From Alcanivoracaceae bacterium (lineage in GTDB: Bacteria > Pseudomonadota > Gammaproteobacteria > Xanthomonadales > Marinicellaceae), in assembly GCA_016744455.1 (NCBI GenBank), contig JADGEI010000012.1:1-64000 (forward strand): a DNA stretch of 64,000 bases, read 5' to 3'. Made by a program: the position numbers and the translations under genes. Below the pieces are notes generated by a model. It ran no database searches, was not told the DNA's origin, and was given only the letters and a program-made list of their open reading frames with translations. Positions 35,299-44,506 of the stretch are shown piece by piece. Positions within the stretch are counted from its first letter, which is position 1, and every line of letters starts with the position of its first letter.

Positions 35299-37488
35299 TT
35301 ATTTTTTCCAAGCATAGCTAAATTTCATAAAAAATGTTTGATTTGTTGTGGTTAAGTCGATGTCTTGATCTTCGATTCCAGAATCAGAATAACCAACAAA
35401 AAATAGTGTTTTGGGATTGACTTTGTAGGAATAGATGAGTTGATTACTTAAGCCACGAAAATGAGGGTCGGTATCTGTATCTTCATATAAACTTACATCT
35501 CTATTAACATTGGTGTTGATGATAGAGAGCCTTAACCTTTGGCGGATATTAAACTGATAGGAGAAACGTAAATCAGATTGGTTGGCGATAAAAACATTGC
35601 CTCCATCACGGTTGAGTTTTCTAAATGAATGGTTTAACCTCATGCTTAAGTGTTGACCTAAATTTGCATTAACAAAAACATAGGCACCAGTACGATTGCC
35701 AATTTTACTGTTGGAAAAATCTATACTGTCACCAATGGCAGCCCCTGAACCAATTTCCCACCCTGCCTTGGGTTTGAAATTAGCATCAATCCCGAAACGA
35801 GTTTCATTAAATAAAATATCGTCCCATAAACTTTCCCTGGTTTCAGCTTGAAGACCAATATAAGATTGTTTTTTAGCATTAATATTCAAATTGACCTGAA
35901 ATTCTTTTTCTAATAGGCGACCTTGTTGGTCATGAGTTATATCCCAGTCGGAATAAATACTCATTCGGTTCCACCACTTGTTTTCATCTTCATTTCGCCA
36001 AGTGCGTTCTGCGCCTATTACTGACTTGCTGTAGCCAACTTTGCTAATAAAACCTAAATCAGCACGAAAATCATCATCGTAATCAACATGCCTTACTTGA
36101 TAAAACCATTTTTCATCGCTGTGCCTATATCCTATATTGTAAGCATCTCCAGATATGTTTTCATTGACATCAAAATCATCTATTATTGATAGAGAATTTT
36201 TCGTTTCTGTACTTGTGTATTGAAAGTCTATCGTGTCTTCATTGGTTATTCTGTAGGATGTATCAAAGGAGGCAACAGTATTGTTATAATCATCAGTACT
36301 TCTACGGGTCACAATGGCGCCAAATGTTGATGAATTACCAAAATCGCGTCTATATCGAGCAGCTAGATTTTCACTCTCTTGTGATAAACTTGCTAAGCCA
36401 GAACCAAAAACCCCTGGAATCAAAATATTTGTTATGGTGTCATCTGTATAGAAAAAACCATAAGCATTTTTATCTGTTTTACCAACAAATCGGATGCCAT
36501 AGTCAGGATCGGCTACATTACGTGTGTGAATTAACCTCATGTTAGTGTTAAAATAATCAGAGTTTTCTAAAAAGAAAGGGCGTCTTTCAGGAAAGAAGAG
36601 AGCAAAGGTCTGATTAACGTCGAGTTGTGCAGAATCAGATTCAACTTGTGAAAAATCCGGGTTTAAGGTGGCATTCAATGTGAGGTTGGAATTAATTCCC
36701 CAATTGATGTCCAAACTGGGCTCTACCTCATGTTTTACATCCGAGAAATCATCATTAACACTTTCACGTTGTTGATTGCTTATGGTTGTAATACTAGGTG
36801 TTATTTCTAGGTCCATACCACGTTTGGCGTTAGCAAAGCCTTTGAATTTGTTAATTTGACAGAGAAAACAATTGTTGTTTCTGTCTAGTTTACTGTCCTG
36901 AATTTGTTTTCGGATATCTCTTGGGTAAGAGCGAAAAAAACTTATTCCCCAAGTCTTTTCTCCTACTGTTTTGGGCATTTGTAACTCGTTATAAGGGATT
37001 TCCAGTTCAACAACATAACCCTCCTCATTAATTTTTCCTGCTGAGTTCCAAATGGCATTCCAACTATCATCTTCATTGTTTCCAGATCGAATTAAATCCA
37101 TTTGTACTCCCAATGGATTAACAAAAAACTCTAAGGCTCGTAGTTCATCATTATATGTGTCGAGCATAACTCCAACAAAATCATCTTGATAAGCTGAATC
37201 GCGATCACGTAAAAAAGCCCTGATATTTTCAGGGTTTGGATCATCAGCTTTAAAAGCAAAGAGAATAGAGTCCCCACGATCAACAATGTAAGCTAGCGTA
37301 TTGATTTCTGCTTTGACGCTATTTCCTGGGTCTATTTCATAATTTGATTCAATCTGTAAGGCGTCTTGCCAAATTTCATCATCTAAAATGCCATCAATTT
37401 TAACAGGTTTTTCAACTAATGGGACAGAGTATCTTTCAGCTTGAGTTATACACGAGGAAATTAAAAGTAATAGAAGTAAATTTTTCAT
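35299..37488 (-). CDS. CBM9-like / DUF5916 outer-membrane protein
   Basis: This 729-aa protein has a signal peptide (MKNLLLLLLISSCITQA) and an N-terminal carbohydrate-binding family 9-like domain (KIDGILDDEIWQDA, FAFKADDPNPENI, AYQDDFVGVMLDTYND). A long C-terminal strand-rich region (DUF5916, about 230-729) ends in an aromatic pattern (TFFMKFSYAWKK), suggesting an outer-membrane beta-barrel. It contains FFPERRPFFLENSDYF, a family hallmark. The function is unknown; such proteins often lie near secreted peptidases. It is divergent from nhaC. Confidence 0.82.
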   Translation of the reverse strand: MKNLLLLLLISSCITQAERYSVPLVEKPVKIDGILDDEIWQDALQIESNYEIDPGNSVKAEINTLAYIVDRGDSILFAFKADDPNPENIRAFLRDRDSAYQDDFVGVMLDTYNDELRALEFFVNPLGVQMDLIRSGNNEDDSWNAIWNSAGKINEEGYVVELEIPYNELQMPKTVGEKTWGISFFRSYPRDIRKQIQDSKLDRNNNCFLCQINKFKGFANAKRGMDLEITPSITTISNQQRESVNDDFSDVKHEVEPSLDINWGINSNLTLNATLNPDFSQVESDSAQLDVNQTFALFFPERRPFFLENSDYFNTNMRLIHTRNVADPDYGIRFVGKTDKNAYGFFYTDDTITNILIPGVFGSGLASLSQESENLAARYRRDFGNSSTFGAIVTRRSTDDYNNTVASFDTSYRITNEDTIDFQYTSTETKNSLSIIDDFDVNENISGDAYNIGYRHSDEKWFYQVRHVDYDDDFRADLGFISKVGYSKSVIGAERTWRNEDENKWWNRMSIYSDWDITHDQQGRLLEKEFQVNLNINAKKQSYIGLQAETRESLWDDILFNETRFGIDANFKPKAGWEIGSGAAIGDSIDFSNSKIGNRTGAYVFVNANLGQHLSMRLNHSFRKLNRDGGNVFIANQSDLRFSYQFNIRQRLRLSIINTNVNRDVSLYEDTDTDPHFRGLSNQLIYSYKVNPKTLFFVGYSDSGIEDQDIDLTTTNQTFFMKFSYAWKK

Positions 37489-37656
37489 GTCGTTATTCTA
37501 GGTTTTTTCTTCATTTGAAGCTATATCCCAAAAGTAACAGTTTCTAATGATGAGGTAATGAGGTAACAAATAATTTTGTGGTTTGAGACTAAATTGTAGA
37601 TTGCAAAATGCAGTAGATAGAATTAAGATATTAAGCTTCAAAAAAGCGGGACACCT

Positions 37657-39123
37657 ATGGCAGAAAATAAAAATATTTCTGAAATTGAAATTCAGGACCA
37701 AAAAATCATTGTCAATGTTGAAATAAACTTGCTCGAGGCATTGGTTCCAGTAATCGCATTGATGGCACTTCTGGCTTATAATATTTTTTATGCTAATGGA
37801 GAATTATTGGGTGCTTATTCCAATCAATATATTTTGTTAATAGCGGGATTTATTGCTGCAATTGTAGGTTTGATGAATAAAGCTACAGCTAAAATAATGA
37901 TTGCAGAAGTTGTTGAAAACTTAAAAAAAATAGCTGTACCAATTTTTATATTATTGCTAGTTGGTGCCTTGTCTGGCACTTGGCTAATCAGTGGTATTAT
38001 TCCCGCTATGGTTTACTATGGATTACAAGTAATTAATCCAGCGATATTTTTACCTGCTTCGGTTGTTATTGCTATTATCATATCAATAGCAACGGGTAGT
38101 TCTTGGACTACATCGGCAACGGTAGGTATTGCCTTGATTGGTATTGGTACGGCTCTTGGTATTCCCACTGGTATGGTTGCCGGAGCGGTAATTTCAGGGG
38201 CGTATTTTGGTGACAAAATGTCACCATTAAGTGATACCACCAATTTAGCTCCAGCCATGGCAGGAACCGATTTATTTACCCATATACGTTATATGTCATT
38301 TACCACAGTCCCTACAATTATTATCACTATCATCATTTTTAGTTTTTTGAGTATGAATGTGGAAACCAATGGCAATGCAGATGTGAGTTATTTGTTAACA
38401 GCTATTGATACGGCTTTTAATATTACACCACTGTTATTTATTGTTCCTGGAGTAGTTGTCACTTTGATTGTGATGAAAACAAAGCCTTTAGTTGCATTAT
38501 TGGCTGGTGTATTATTAGCAGCAGTTTTTGCTTTCATATTCCAAAGTGATGTCATTAATCAATTGTCATCATCGAACATCACTACAGTAGTGAAAGCCAT
38601 TTTTGTAGATACCTCAATTACTACAGAGGATAAAATGCTTAATGAACTTTTTTCTTCAGGTGGAATGTTAGGTATGATGTGGACCATATTGTTAATCATA
38701 TCGGCCATGATTTTTGGCGGCATTATGGATGGTATTGGAGCACTAGAAAGGATTACCGAAGAGTTGCTTAAAATGGCAAAATCTATTTTTGGCCTGTTTT
38801 CAAGTACAGTTTTAAGTTGTATGGGTTTGAATGTCATCGCTTCTGACCAATATTTGGCTATAGTAATTCCCGGAAAAATGTATGAAAAAGCTTATAAAGA
38901 TCGCGGCTTGGCACCAGAAAATTTAAGTAGAACTCTAGAGGATTCAGGAACAGTAACATCAGTGTTAGTTCCTTGGAATACTTGTGGAGCCTATCAATCA
39001 AGTGTACTTGGAGTCAATGTGGGAGATTATTTTGCTTATGCAATTTTCAACTATTTAAGCCCGATCATGACGCTTATATTTGCAGCTTTCAATATTAAGA
39101 TTAGACAGTTGGTAAAAAATTAG
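37657..39123 (+). CDS. nhaC: Na+/H+ antiporter NhaC
   Basis: This 488-aa membrane protein has about 11-12 helices. Family motifs include TGSSWTTSATVGIALIGIG, GAVISGAYFGDKMSPLSDTTNLA (the core NhaC signature), and SDQYLAIVIPGKMY with EDSGTVTSVLVPWNTCGAYQ near the C-terminus. It exchanges Na+ for H+ at the inner membrane, consistent with a marine or saline habitat. The start ATG 37657 follows a GGGAC sequence. Confidence 0.92.
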   Translation: MAENKNISEIEIQDQKIIVNVEINLLEALVPVIALMALLAYNIFYANGELLGAYSNQYILLIAGFIAAIVGLMNKATAKIMIAEVVENLKKIAVPIFILLLVGALSGTWLISGIIPAMVYYGLQVINPAIFLPASVVIAIIISIATGSSWTTSATVGIALIGIGTALGIPTGMVAGAVISGAYFGDKMSPLSDTTNLAPAMAGTDLFTHIRYMSFTTVPTIIITIIIFSFLSMNVETNGNADVSYLLTAIDTAFNITPLLFIVPGVVVTLIVMKTKPLVALLAGVLLAAVFAFIFQSDVINQLSSSNITTVVKAIFVDTSITTEDKMLNELFSSGGMLGMMWTILLIISAMIFGGIMDGIGALERITEELLKMAKSIFGLFSSTVLSCMGLNVIASDQYLAIVIPGKMYEKAYKDRGLAPENLSRTLEDSGTVTSVLVPWNTCGAYQSSVLGVNVGDYFAYAIFNYLSPIMTLIFAAFNIKIRQLVKN

Positions 39124-39137
39124 AAGTGAGTATTATA

Positions 39138-39166
39138 TTGCCGAGTTAATAGGATTAAGGTAGAAT
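39138..39166 (+). promoter_or_regulatory. Sigma70-type promoter of the ExeM-like nuclease gene
   Basis: TTGCCG (39138-39143), a 17-bp spacer and TAGAAT (39161-39166). The expected start is near 39173, giving a leader of about 26 nt that contains no clear Shine-Dalgarno. Confidence 0.55.
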
Positions 39167-39198
39167 CATAGGCATAATAAAACCTCGAATATATCATT

Positions 39199-42186
39199 AT
39201 GCGTTATTTCACCACGTTATTTACACTCTTAATTTTTTCTTTTTGTAGTTATGCACAGCAAATGTGGATAAATGAGATCCATTACGATAATTCAGGTGGC
39301 GATGTTGATGAATTTGTTGAAGTTGTTTTAGAAGACACCTTTGCAGGCACTCTTTCTGATATAGATGTCATTTTTTATAATGGTTCCAATGGTAATATGC
39401 TGGTACCAACCCAACCTCGGACATTGGATACCTTTAATGTTGGCGTAACGTCCAATGGTTTTACAGTGTATTCTCGGATTGTTTCAAGTATACAAAACGG
39501 TTCTCCAGATGGCATTGCCTTGGTTAATGCAGGAGTAGTTATCAATTTTATTAGTTATGAAGGAACCATGACAGCAAACGATGGCCCAGCAGCTGGTATG
39601 ACTAGTGTCGATATTGGTGTGGCAGAACCCGGTGCAATAGGTGAGTCTTTGCAATTATCTGGCAATGGTAACCAGTTGCAACTATTTACCTGGAACTCAC
39701 CAGCTGCACATACACGAGGATTGGTTAACACTAACCAATCATTTTTAGATATACCACCTACTGTTGTGTCAACTTTTCCCTTGGCAGGTACCGTCGCAGT
39801 AGAATCCACAAGGACCATAGAAATGGAGTTTTCAGAGCCTGTTAATGCGCTTACTACATCTTTTGTTGTGGAGTGTAACAATGTGGTTCAAAGTCATCTC
39901 TTTACTGCCAATGCAGATATGCTTCACTTTAGTTTGGCTCCCGATACAAATTGGCCTGCTTCTACATTATGTGAAATTAATTTAATCGCAGCAAATATCA
40001 CTGATGTTGAAGGTAACAACAATCAACTTGATGGCGATGGAAATGGTTTTGGTGGTGATGATTTTAGCTTTTCTTTTACTATTGCGACTGATCCATTAGC
40101 ACAAGTCATTTCAAGCACACCAAGTAACCAACAAGTATTAGTTGCTGTTAATGATACGGTGACAGTAAACTTTTCAGAGAATGTCAATTTAATTAATGCA
40201 AGTTCTATCTTGCTTGATTGCAGTGGTTCTGTGGCTTTTACAGGGTTGCCAGCATCAAATGTTTCATCAGTGACGTTGGTACCAAGTTCTCCATTCGCGC
40301 TAGGTGATGTATGTAATGTTACGGTGGTTGGTAGTGAAATTATTGATCTAGATGGTGATAATGATTTCTTAGATGGGGATGAAGATGGGATTGCGGGTGG
40401 GAATTATGTCTTTACCTTTTCAGTGATTGAAGAAATCATGGAAATCTACGAAATTCAAGGCAGTGGTAGTGCTTCTCCAATTGCTGATGAATTTATTCGC
40501 ACACAAGGTAATATAGTGACAGCCGTTTCACCTTCAGGATTTTTTATGCAATCTCCAGAACCTGGCGATAGTAATATCGATACATCCGATGGTATTTTTG
40601 TTTTTTCCAATGCTGTAGTGACAGAAGGAGACATGGTTGATGTCCGTGGACAAGTTGTTGAGTTTTTTAATTATACAGAGATGTCCTTTGTTTCATCAGT
40701 CGTGATAACCTCGAGTGGTAACACCTTGCCAACACCGATAGAATTTGATGCCAATACGCCATCACAAGACCCTGCAAATCCATCATGTGCAATCGAGTTT
40801 GAATGTTATGAAGGAATGCTGATTCATGTTGCTAATGGCGTAGCAAATGGAGGGTCACAAGCTTTTGGTGGTGATGTTGATGCTGAGGCAGAAGTCACTG
40901 CTACTGGTAATCGTGCAGTTCGTGATCCTGGAATTGAGTTTAGTCAGACAGGTGATAGTCAGTTACCACCATTTCCAACAGCAAGTTATGATCCCGATAT
41001 ATTTGACGAAAACCCTGAAATTTTTGAATTAGATGCTGATGCACTTGGCCTTCCATCAATTGAAATAAATGGTGGGGCAACTTTCTCTGCTACTGGTGTT
41101 TTAGCTTACCAATTTAATGATTATGAATTATGGCCTAAAGAAATTTCCTTTACTCAACAAGATTTTGATTCAATCAGGCTACCAAGTAGTACTGAAATAA
41201 CCGTTTCTACCCAAAACCTATTCCGTTTTTTTGATGATGTAGATGACCCGTTAATTGATGATTTTGATGAAGACAACACCACAACTCAAGAGTTTACTGA
41301 ACGGGTTGCACAATCATCACTATATTTTAGAACCGTTATGCATTCACCAGATATTATCGTCTTAACTGAGATAGAAAATCTTGTCGCTGCACAAGCAATT
41401 GCTGATAAACTAAATTTGGATGACAATACTTTGGGATATCAGGCATATTTGATTGATGGTAATGATTTTGGTGGGATTGATATAGGTATTTTAACCAAAG
41501 GAACCGTAACGGGTATAACAATCACACAATTAGGAGCTAATGAAGAATTACAGTTTGGTATGACGGGTAGAAAACTACATGATAGGCCACCTTTATTAAT
41601 TAATGCGACGGTAACTAAAAGTGGGTTTTCTCAAGAAATCAATGTATTAGGAGTACACATGCGTTCGCGTAGTGGAATCACTGGCTCGGATAGAAATAGG
41701 ATTCGTCACAAACATTTTGAGCAATCTCTATCTGTAGCAAATATGGTACAAGCCTTACAATCAACGACAGTGCCGTTAGTTATTATTGGAGACTTTAACG
41801 ATTTTGAATTTTCTGATGGTTATGTCGATGTTGTTGGTGAAATTAAAGGAGTTGTTGACCCGGTCAAAAATTTACTTGATAGTACAGATGATGGAAGCGG
41901 TGCGAGTGTTGTCACACCTACTTTAATAAATGCTGTTGATACTTTGCCGGCGGATGAAAAATATTCTTTTATTTTTAGAGGTACAATTCAAGCATTAGAC
42001 CACGCTATTATTAATGACTCCGCTCTTCTGCTATTGTCCCACACTACTTTTGTACGAGGTAATTCAGAAGCTCCTAGAAAATATCGAGGTGATTATTCTC
42101 AAGTGTTGGGAATGTCCGACCATGATGGATTGATGGTTTATTTCAATTTATCTGATGAAATATTTGTAAATGGTTTTGAAGATTAA
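39199..42186 (+). CDS. ExeM/NucH-like secreted endonuclease with lamin-tail domain
   Basis: This 995-aa protein has a signal peptide (MRYFTTLFTLLIFSFCSYAQ), an LTD domain (MWINEIHYDNSGGDVDEFVEV), and two SbsA-type Ig-like domains (TVAVESTRTIEMEFSEPV and QVLVAVNDTVTVNFSENV). An OB-fold (YEIQGSGSASPIADEF) is followed by an endonuclease/exonuclease/phosphatase domain (about 660-985) showing SPDIIVLTEIEN (metal Glu), HMRSRSG, VIIGDFNDF, ALDHAIIN and MSDHDGL. This is the layout of ExeM/NucH extracellular DNases. It lacks the GlyGly-CTERM helix of Shewanella ExeM and ends SDEIFVNGFED. A rhomboid gene follows 2 bp later. Confidence 0.9.
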   Translation: MRYFTTLFTLLIFSFCSYAQQMWINEIHYDNSGGDVDEFVEVVLEDTFAGTLSDIDVIFYNGSNGNMLVPTQPRTLDTFNVGVTSNGFTVYSRIVSSIQNGSPDGIALVNAGVVINFISYEGTMTANDGPAAGMTSVDIGVAEPGAIGESLQLSGNGNQLQLFTWNSPAAHTRGLVNTNQSFLDIPPTVVSTFPLAGTVAVESTRTIEMEFSEPVNALTTSFVVECNNVVQSHLFTANADMLHFSLAPDTNWPASTLCEINLIAANITDVEGNNNQLDGDGNGFGGDDFSFSFTIATDPLAQVISSTPSNQQVLVAVNDTVTVNFSENVNLINASSILLDCSGSVAFTGLPASNVSSVTLVPSSPFALGDVCNVTVVGSEIIDLDGDNDFLDGDEDGIAGGNYVFTFSVIEEIMEIYEIQGSGSASPIADEFIRTQGNIVTAVSPSGFFMQSPEPGDSNIDTSDGIFVFSNAVVTEGDMVDVRGQVVEFFNYTEMSFVSSVVITSSGNTLPTPIEFDANTPSQDPANPSCAIEFECYEGMLIHVANGVANGGSQAFGGDVDAEAEVTATGNRAVRDPGIEFSQTGDSQLPPFPTASYDPDIFDENPEIFELDADALGLPSIEINGGATFSATGVLAYQFNDYELWPKEISFTQQDFDSIRLPSSTEITVSTQNLFRFFDDVDDPLIDDFDEDNTTTQEFTERVAQSSLYFRTVMHSPDIIVLTEIENLVAAQAIADKLNLDDNTLGYQAYLIDGNDFGGIDIGILTKGTVTGITITQLGANEELQFGMTGRKLHDRPPLLINATVTKSGFSQEINVLGVHMRSRSGITGSDRNRIRHKHFEQSLSVANMVQALQSTTVPLVIIGDFNDFEFSDGYVDVVGEIKGVVDPVKNLLDSTDDGSGASVVTPTLINAVDTLPADEKYSFIFRGTIQALDHAIINDSALLLLSHTTFVRGNSEAPRKYRGDYSQVLGMSDHDGLMVYFNLSDEIFVNGFED

Positions 42187-42188
42187 TT

Positions 42189-42830
42189 TTGCTAAAATTT
42201 AGTACAAAAAAGAAAAAACATATTCCAAAGTTTTCAATCTTAATTTGGCTATTGACATTGGTAGTCATGATTATGGCTAGTTATTACCCAGAAACTCTAC
42301 AGTTAAATCGATTATTTGCTATAAAACCTGCACACATAGTTTCCGACCTAAACCAGTCATGGTGGCACTTTTTTCGTTTAGGAACGGCATTGTTTTTACA
42401 TGGAAATTGGCAGCATTGGGTTGGTAATATGCTGTTGTTTCTAATTATTGCTGTGCCTTTAGAAAAAAGGGTGGGTGGTTTTTGGTTTTTGGTGATATTT
42501 TTTATTACTGGATTTGCAGGAAACATATTGAGCATATACCAATTAAATGCATCGACTCATTACTTGTTGGGCGCAAGTGGTGCTGTTTCTGGTTTATTGG
42601 GAGCATGGTTACTTTTATTTCCTCAGCAAAAAATAAGCATTATTATTCCCATTGGGTTTTATATGCAAAAGGCCAAAATACCCGTTTTATTACTGGCCTT
42701 TATTTGGCTGGCTATACAAGTTATTTTACAATTTTCAAGTAATCATAACTACCCGATTGTTTGGAGTTCACACATTGTTGGGTTTATCGTTGGTTTTTTA
42801 ATGGCTTGGCTTTATAGAGCCAGTAGTTAA
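42189..42830 (+). CDS. Rhomboid-family intramembrane serine protease
   Basis: This 213-aa protein has about six helices. Rhomboid residues are all present: His76 and Asn80 in HWVGN, Ser130 in GASGAVSGLLG, and His195 in SSHIVGF. The TTG start lies 2 bp after the nuclease stop codon, and no ribosome-binding site is seen apart from the nuclease tail, so translation is probably coupled; an internal ATG would remove the first helix. Rhomboids cut within membranes. Tight linkage to a secreted nuclease recalls rhombosortase/ExeM pairs, but no GlyGly-CTERM substrate is visible here. Confidence 0.88.
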   Translation: MLKFSTKKKKHIPKFSILIWLLTLVVMIMASYYPETLQLNRLFAIKPAHIVSDLNQSWWHFFRLGTALFLHGNWQHWVGNMLLFLIIAVPLEKRVGGFWFLVIFFITGFAGNILSIYQLNASTHYLLGASGAVSGLLGAWLLLFPQQKISIIIPIGFYMQKAKIPVLLLAFIWLAIQVILQFSSNHNYPIVWSSHIVGFIVGFLMAWLYRASS

Positions 42831-42845
42831 GAGTACAATTCACAG

Positions 42846-43169
42846 ATGCAAGAAAACATATTATACAAAGTTATATTTATTAATCGTTCCAAGGTTTATG
42901 AACTGTATGCCAATGAGGTTTATTCTAGTGATATTTATGGGTTTATATTGGTAGCTGATTTGGTTTTTGATCAAAATAAAACCATTGTTATTGACCCCGC
43001 TGAAGATAAAATTCGTGAGGAATTTGAAAATGTAAATGTCCTACACTTGCCGGTGCAAAGTGTTATCAGAATTGAAGAAGTAAAGAAAAAAATGTCTTGC
43101 AAAATCAGAGACATAAAAAAAGGCGAAAATATCGCATCATTTCCTCATATGCCAAAACCAAATAAATGA
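42846..43169 (+). CDS. DUF1820 family protein
   Basis: This 107-aa protein matches the DUF1820 pattern: YKVIFINRSKVYELYANEVYSSDIYGFI, FDQNKTIVIDPAEDKIREEF and LPVQSVIRIEEV. The family is confined to gammaproteobacteria and close relatives; its function is unknown. It overlaps the next gene by 4 bp (ATGA), so it is in an operon with the NtrX-like regulator and TrkA, and it starts 15 bp after the rhomboid gene. Confidence 0.88.
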   Translation: MQENILYKVIFINRSKVYELYANEVYSSDIYGFILVADLVFDQNKTIVIDPAEDKIREEFENVNVLHLPVQSVIRIEEVKKKMSCKIRDIKKGENIASFPHMPKPNK

Positions 43170-44506
43170 ATCAAGAACATATCTTAATTGTTGATGATGA
43201 GCCAGATATTAGAAATTTAATATCTGATATTCTCGCTGATGAAGGGTATTCTGTTGCTACTGCAGCAAACGGCGATGAAGCAAATCAACAACTCAATAAA
43301 AAAACACCAAACCTGATTTTGTTAGATATATGGATGCCAGATATAGACGGTATTAGCCTCATGAAAGGCTGGGTGGAAAACAATGTGGTATCAGCCCCGA
43401 TAGTTATGATGTCCGGTCATGGAACAGTAGAAACAGCAGTCGAGGCGACCCAATTAGGGGCAAAAGATTTTATTGAAAAACCTTTATCTTTAGCTAAGTT
43501 GTTACAAACTGTAACCGATACCTTGGCTCAAGTAAGCGATTTTGCTGAGGGTGAAACATCTACCATCACAGCGAATATTCATGAACCCATAGGTAACTCA
43601 GAATCAATCAAGCAAATTAATAGGGTTTTACAGCGTATCTATAAAACTAGAAACCATATTTTGATTGAAGGTGAAGGTGGAACCGGTAAGTATTCTATTG
43701 CCCAACTGATTCATCAACATCGTCATGGACAATCACAACCTTGTTTGTTGATTGATGCTGAAACCTGTACTGATGACTTCATTGAAGCAATTACTTGTGC
43801 TAATGGTTATTTTAGTCGTGTGGCAAAGGGTAGTTTGATAGTTAACAATATCGATAGCTTAAGTGAAGAACACCAGAGTAACTTGTTATCAATGCTCAAG
43901 CATAAGCAGTATGTTATTTATGCGCAAAACACTATGGCACCGATAAATTTTCAAATCATTGCTATCAGTAAAAAAGACATAAATCAGCAAATTGCAAAAG
44001 GCAGGTTTTCAACAGATTTATTAAATATAATATCAGAGGTTAAATTAGAGATCCCTAGTTTACAACAACGTCCAGAAGACATACCTGAATTGCTAAACTA
44101 CTTTGTCAACACTTTACCAGATACTGAACAAATACCGTACCGTAAGATGTCAATGGCAGCACAAAATAAGCTCCGAAACCATATTTGGAAAGATAACATA
44201 CAAGAACTTAAGAATACGGTTAGACAATTACAGCTATTGGGAGGAGATGGTGAGGTTTCATTGGACGAAGTTAATGATTTACTCGAGCAAAGCAATGAAG
44301 TTGCCCAATCACAACATAATAATTGGTATGACCTGCCCCTGCGTGAAGCACGAGAAGCCTTTGAAAAAGACTACCTCATTCATCAATTACAAGCCGTAAA
44401 TGGTCGAGTAGGTGACTTAGTTAAAGTTGCAGGAATGGAACGAACACATTTGTACCGGAAACTTAGGGCTCTTAACATCAACCCCAAAGAAGTTATTAAA
44501 TCATGA
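43166..44506 (+). CDS. NtrX-like response regulator with degenerate AAA+ domain
   Basis: This 446-aa protein has a receiver (Asp54 in LILLDIWMPDIDG, Lys in IEKPLS), a central AAA+ domain and a C-terminal Fis-type HTH (GRVGDLVKVAGMERTHLYRKLRAL). The AAA+ part keeps Walker A (GEGGTGKY, 169-176) and the RFSTDLL and LQQRPEDIPEL segments. The GAFTGA loop that contacts sigma54 is missing, and Walker B has Asn-Asn (LIVNNID, 227-228) where Asp-Glu is expected. It therefore probably does not activate sigma54 promoters and works as a DNA-binding regulator. No NtrY kinase lies nearby. It overlaps trkA by 4 bp. Confidence 0.87.
   Translation: MNQEHILIVDDEPDIRNLISDILADEGYSVATAANGDEANQQLNKKTPNLILLDIWMPDIDGISLMKGWVENNVVSAPIVMMSGHGTVETAVEATQLGAKDFIEKPLSLAKLLQTVTDTLAQVSDFAEGETSTITANIHEPIGNSESIKQINRVLQRIYKTRNHILIEGEGGTGKYSIAQLIHQHRHGQSQPCLLIDAETCTDDFIEAITCANGYFSRVAKGSLIVNNIDSLSEEHQSNLLSMLKHKQYVIYAQNTMAPINFQIIAISKKDINQQIAKGRFSTDLLNIISEVKLEIPSLQQRPEDIPELLNYFVNTLPDTEQIPYRKMSMAAQNKLRNHIWKDNIQELKNTVRQLQLLGGDGEVSLDEVNDLLEQSNEVAQSQHNNWYDLPLREAREAFEKDYLIHQLQAVNGRVGDLVKVAGMERTHLYRKLRALNINPKEVIKS

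Noticed and set aside
39199..42830. Standard GlyGly-CTERM/rhombosortase pair
   Set aside because: The nuclease has no GlyGly motif, membrane helix or basic cluster at its C-terminus; only a looser analogy can be kept.
43166..44506. Functional sigma54-dependent activator
   Set aside because: The GAFTGA loop is absent and Walker B is altered to Asn-Asn.
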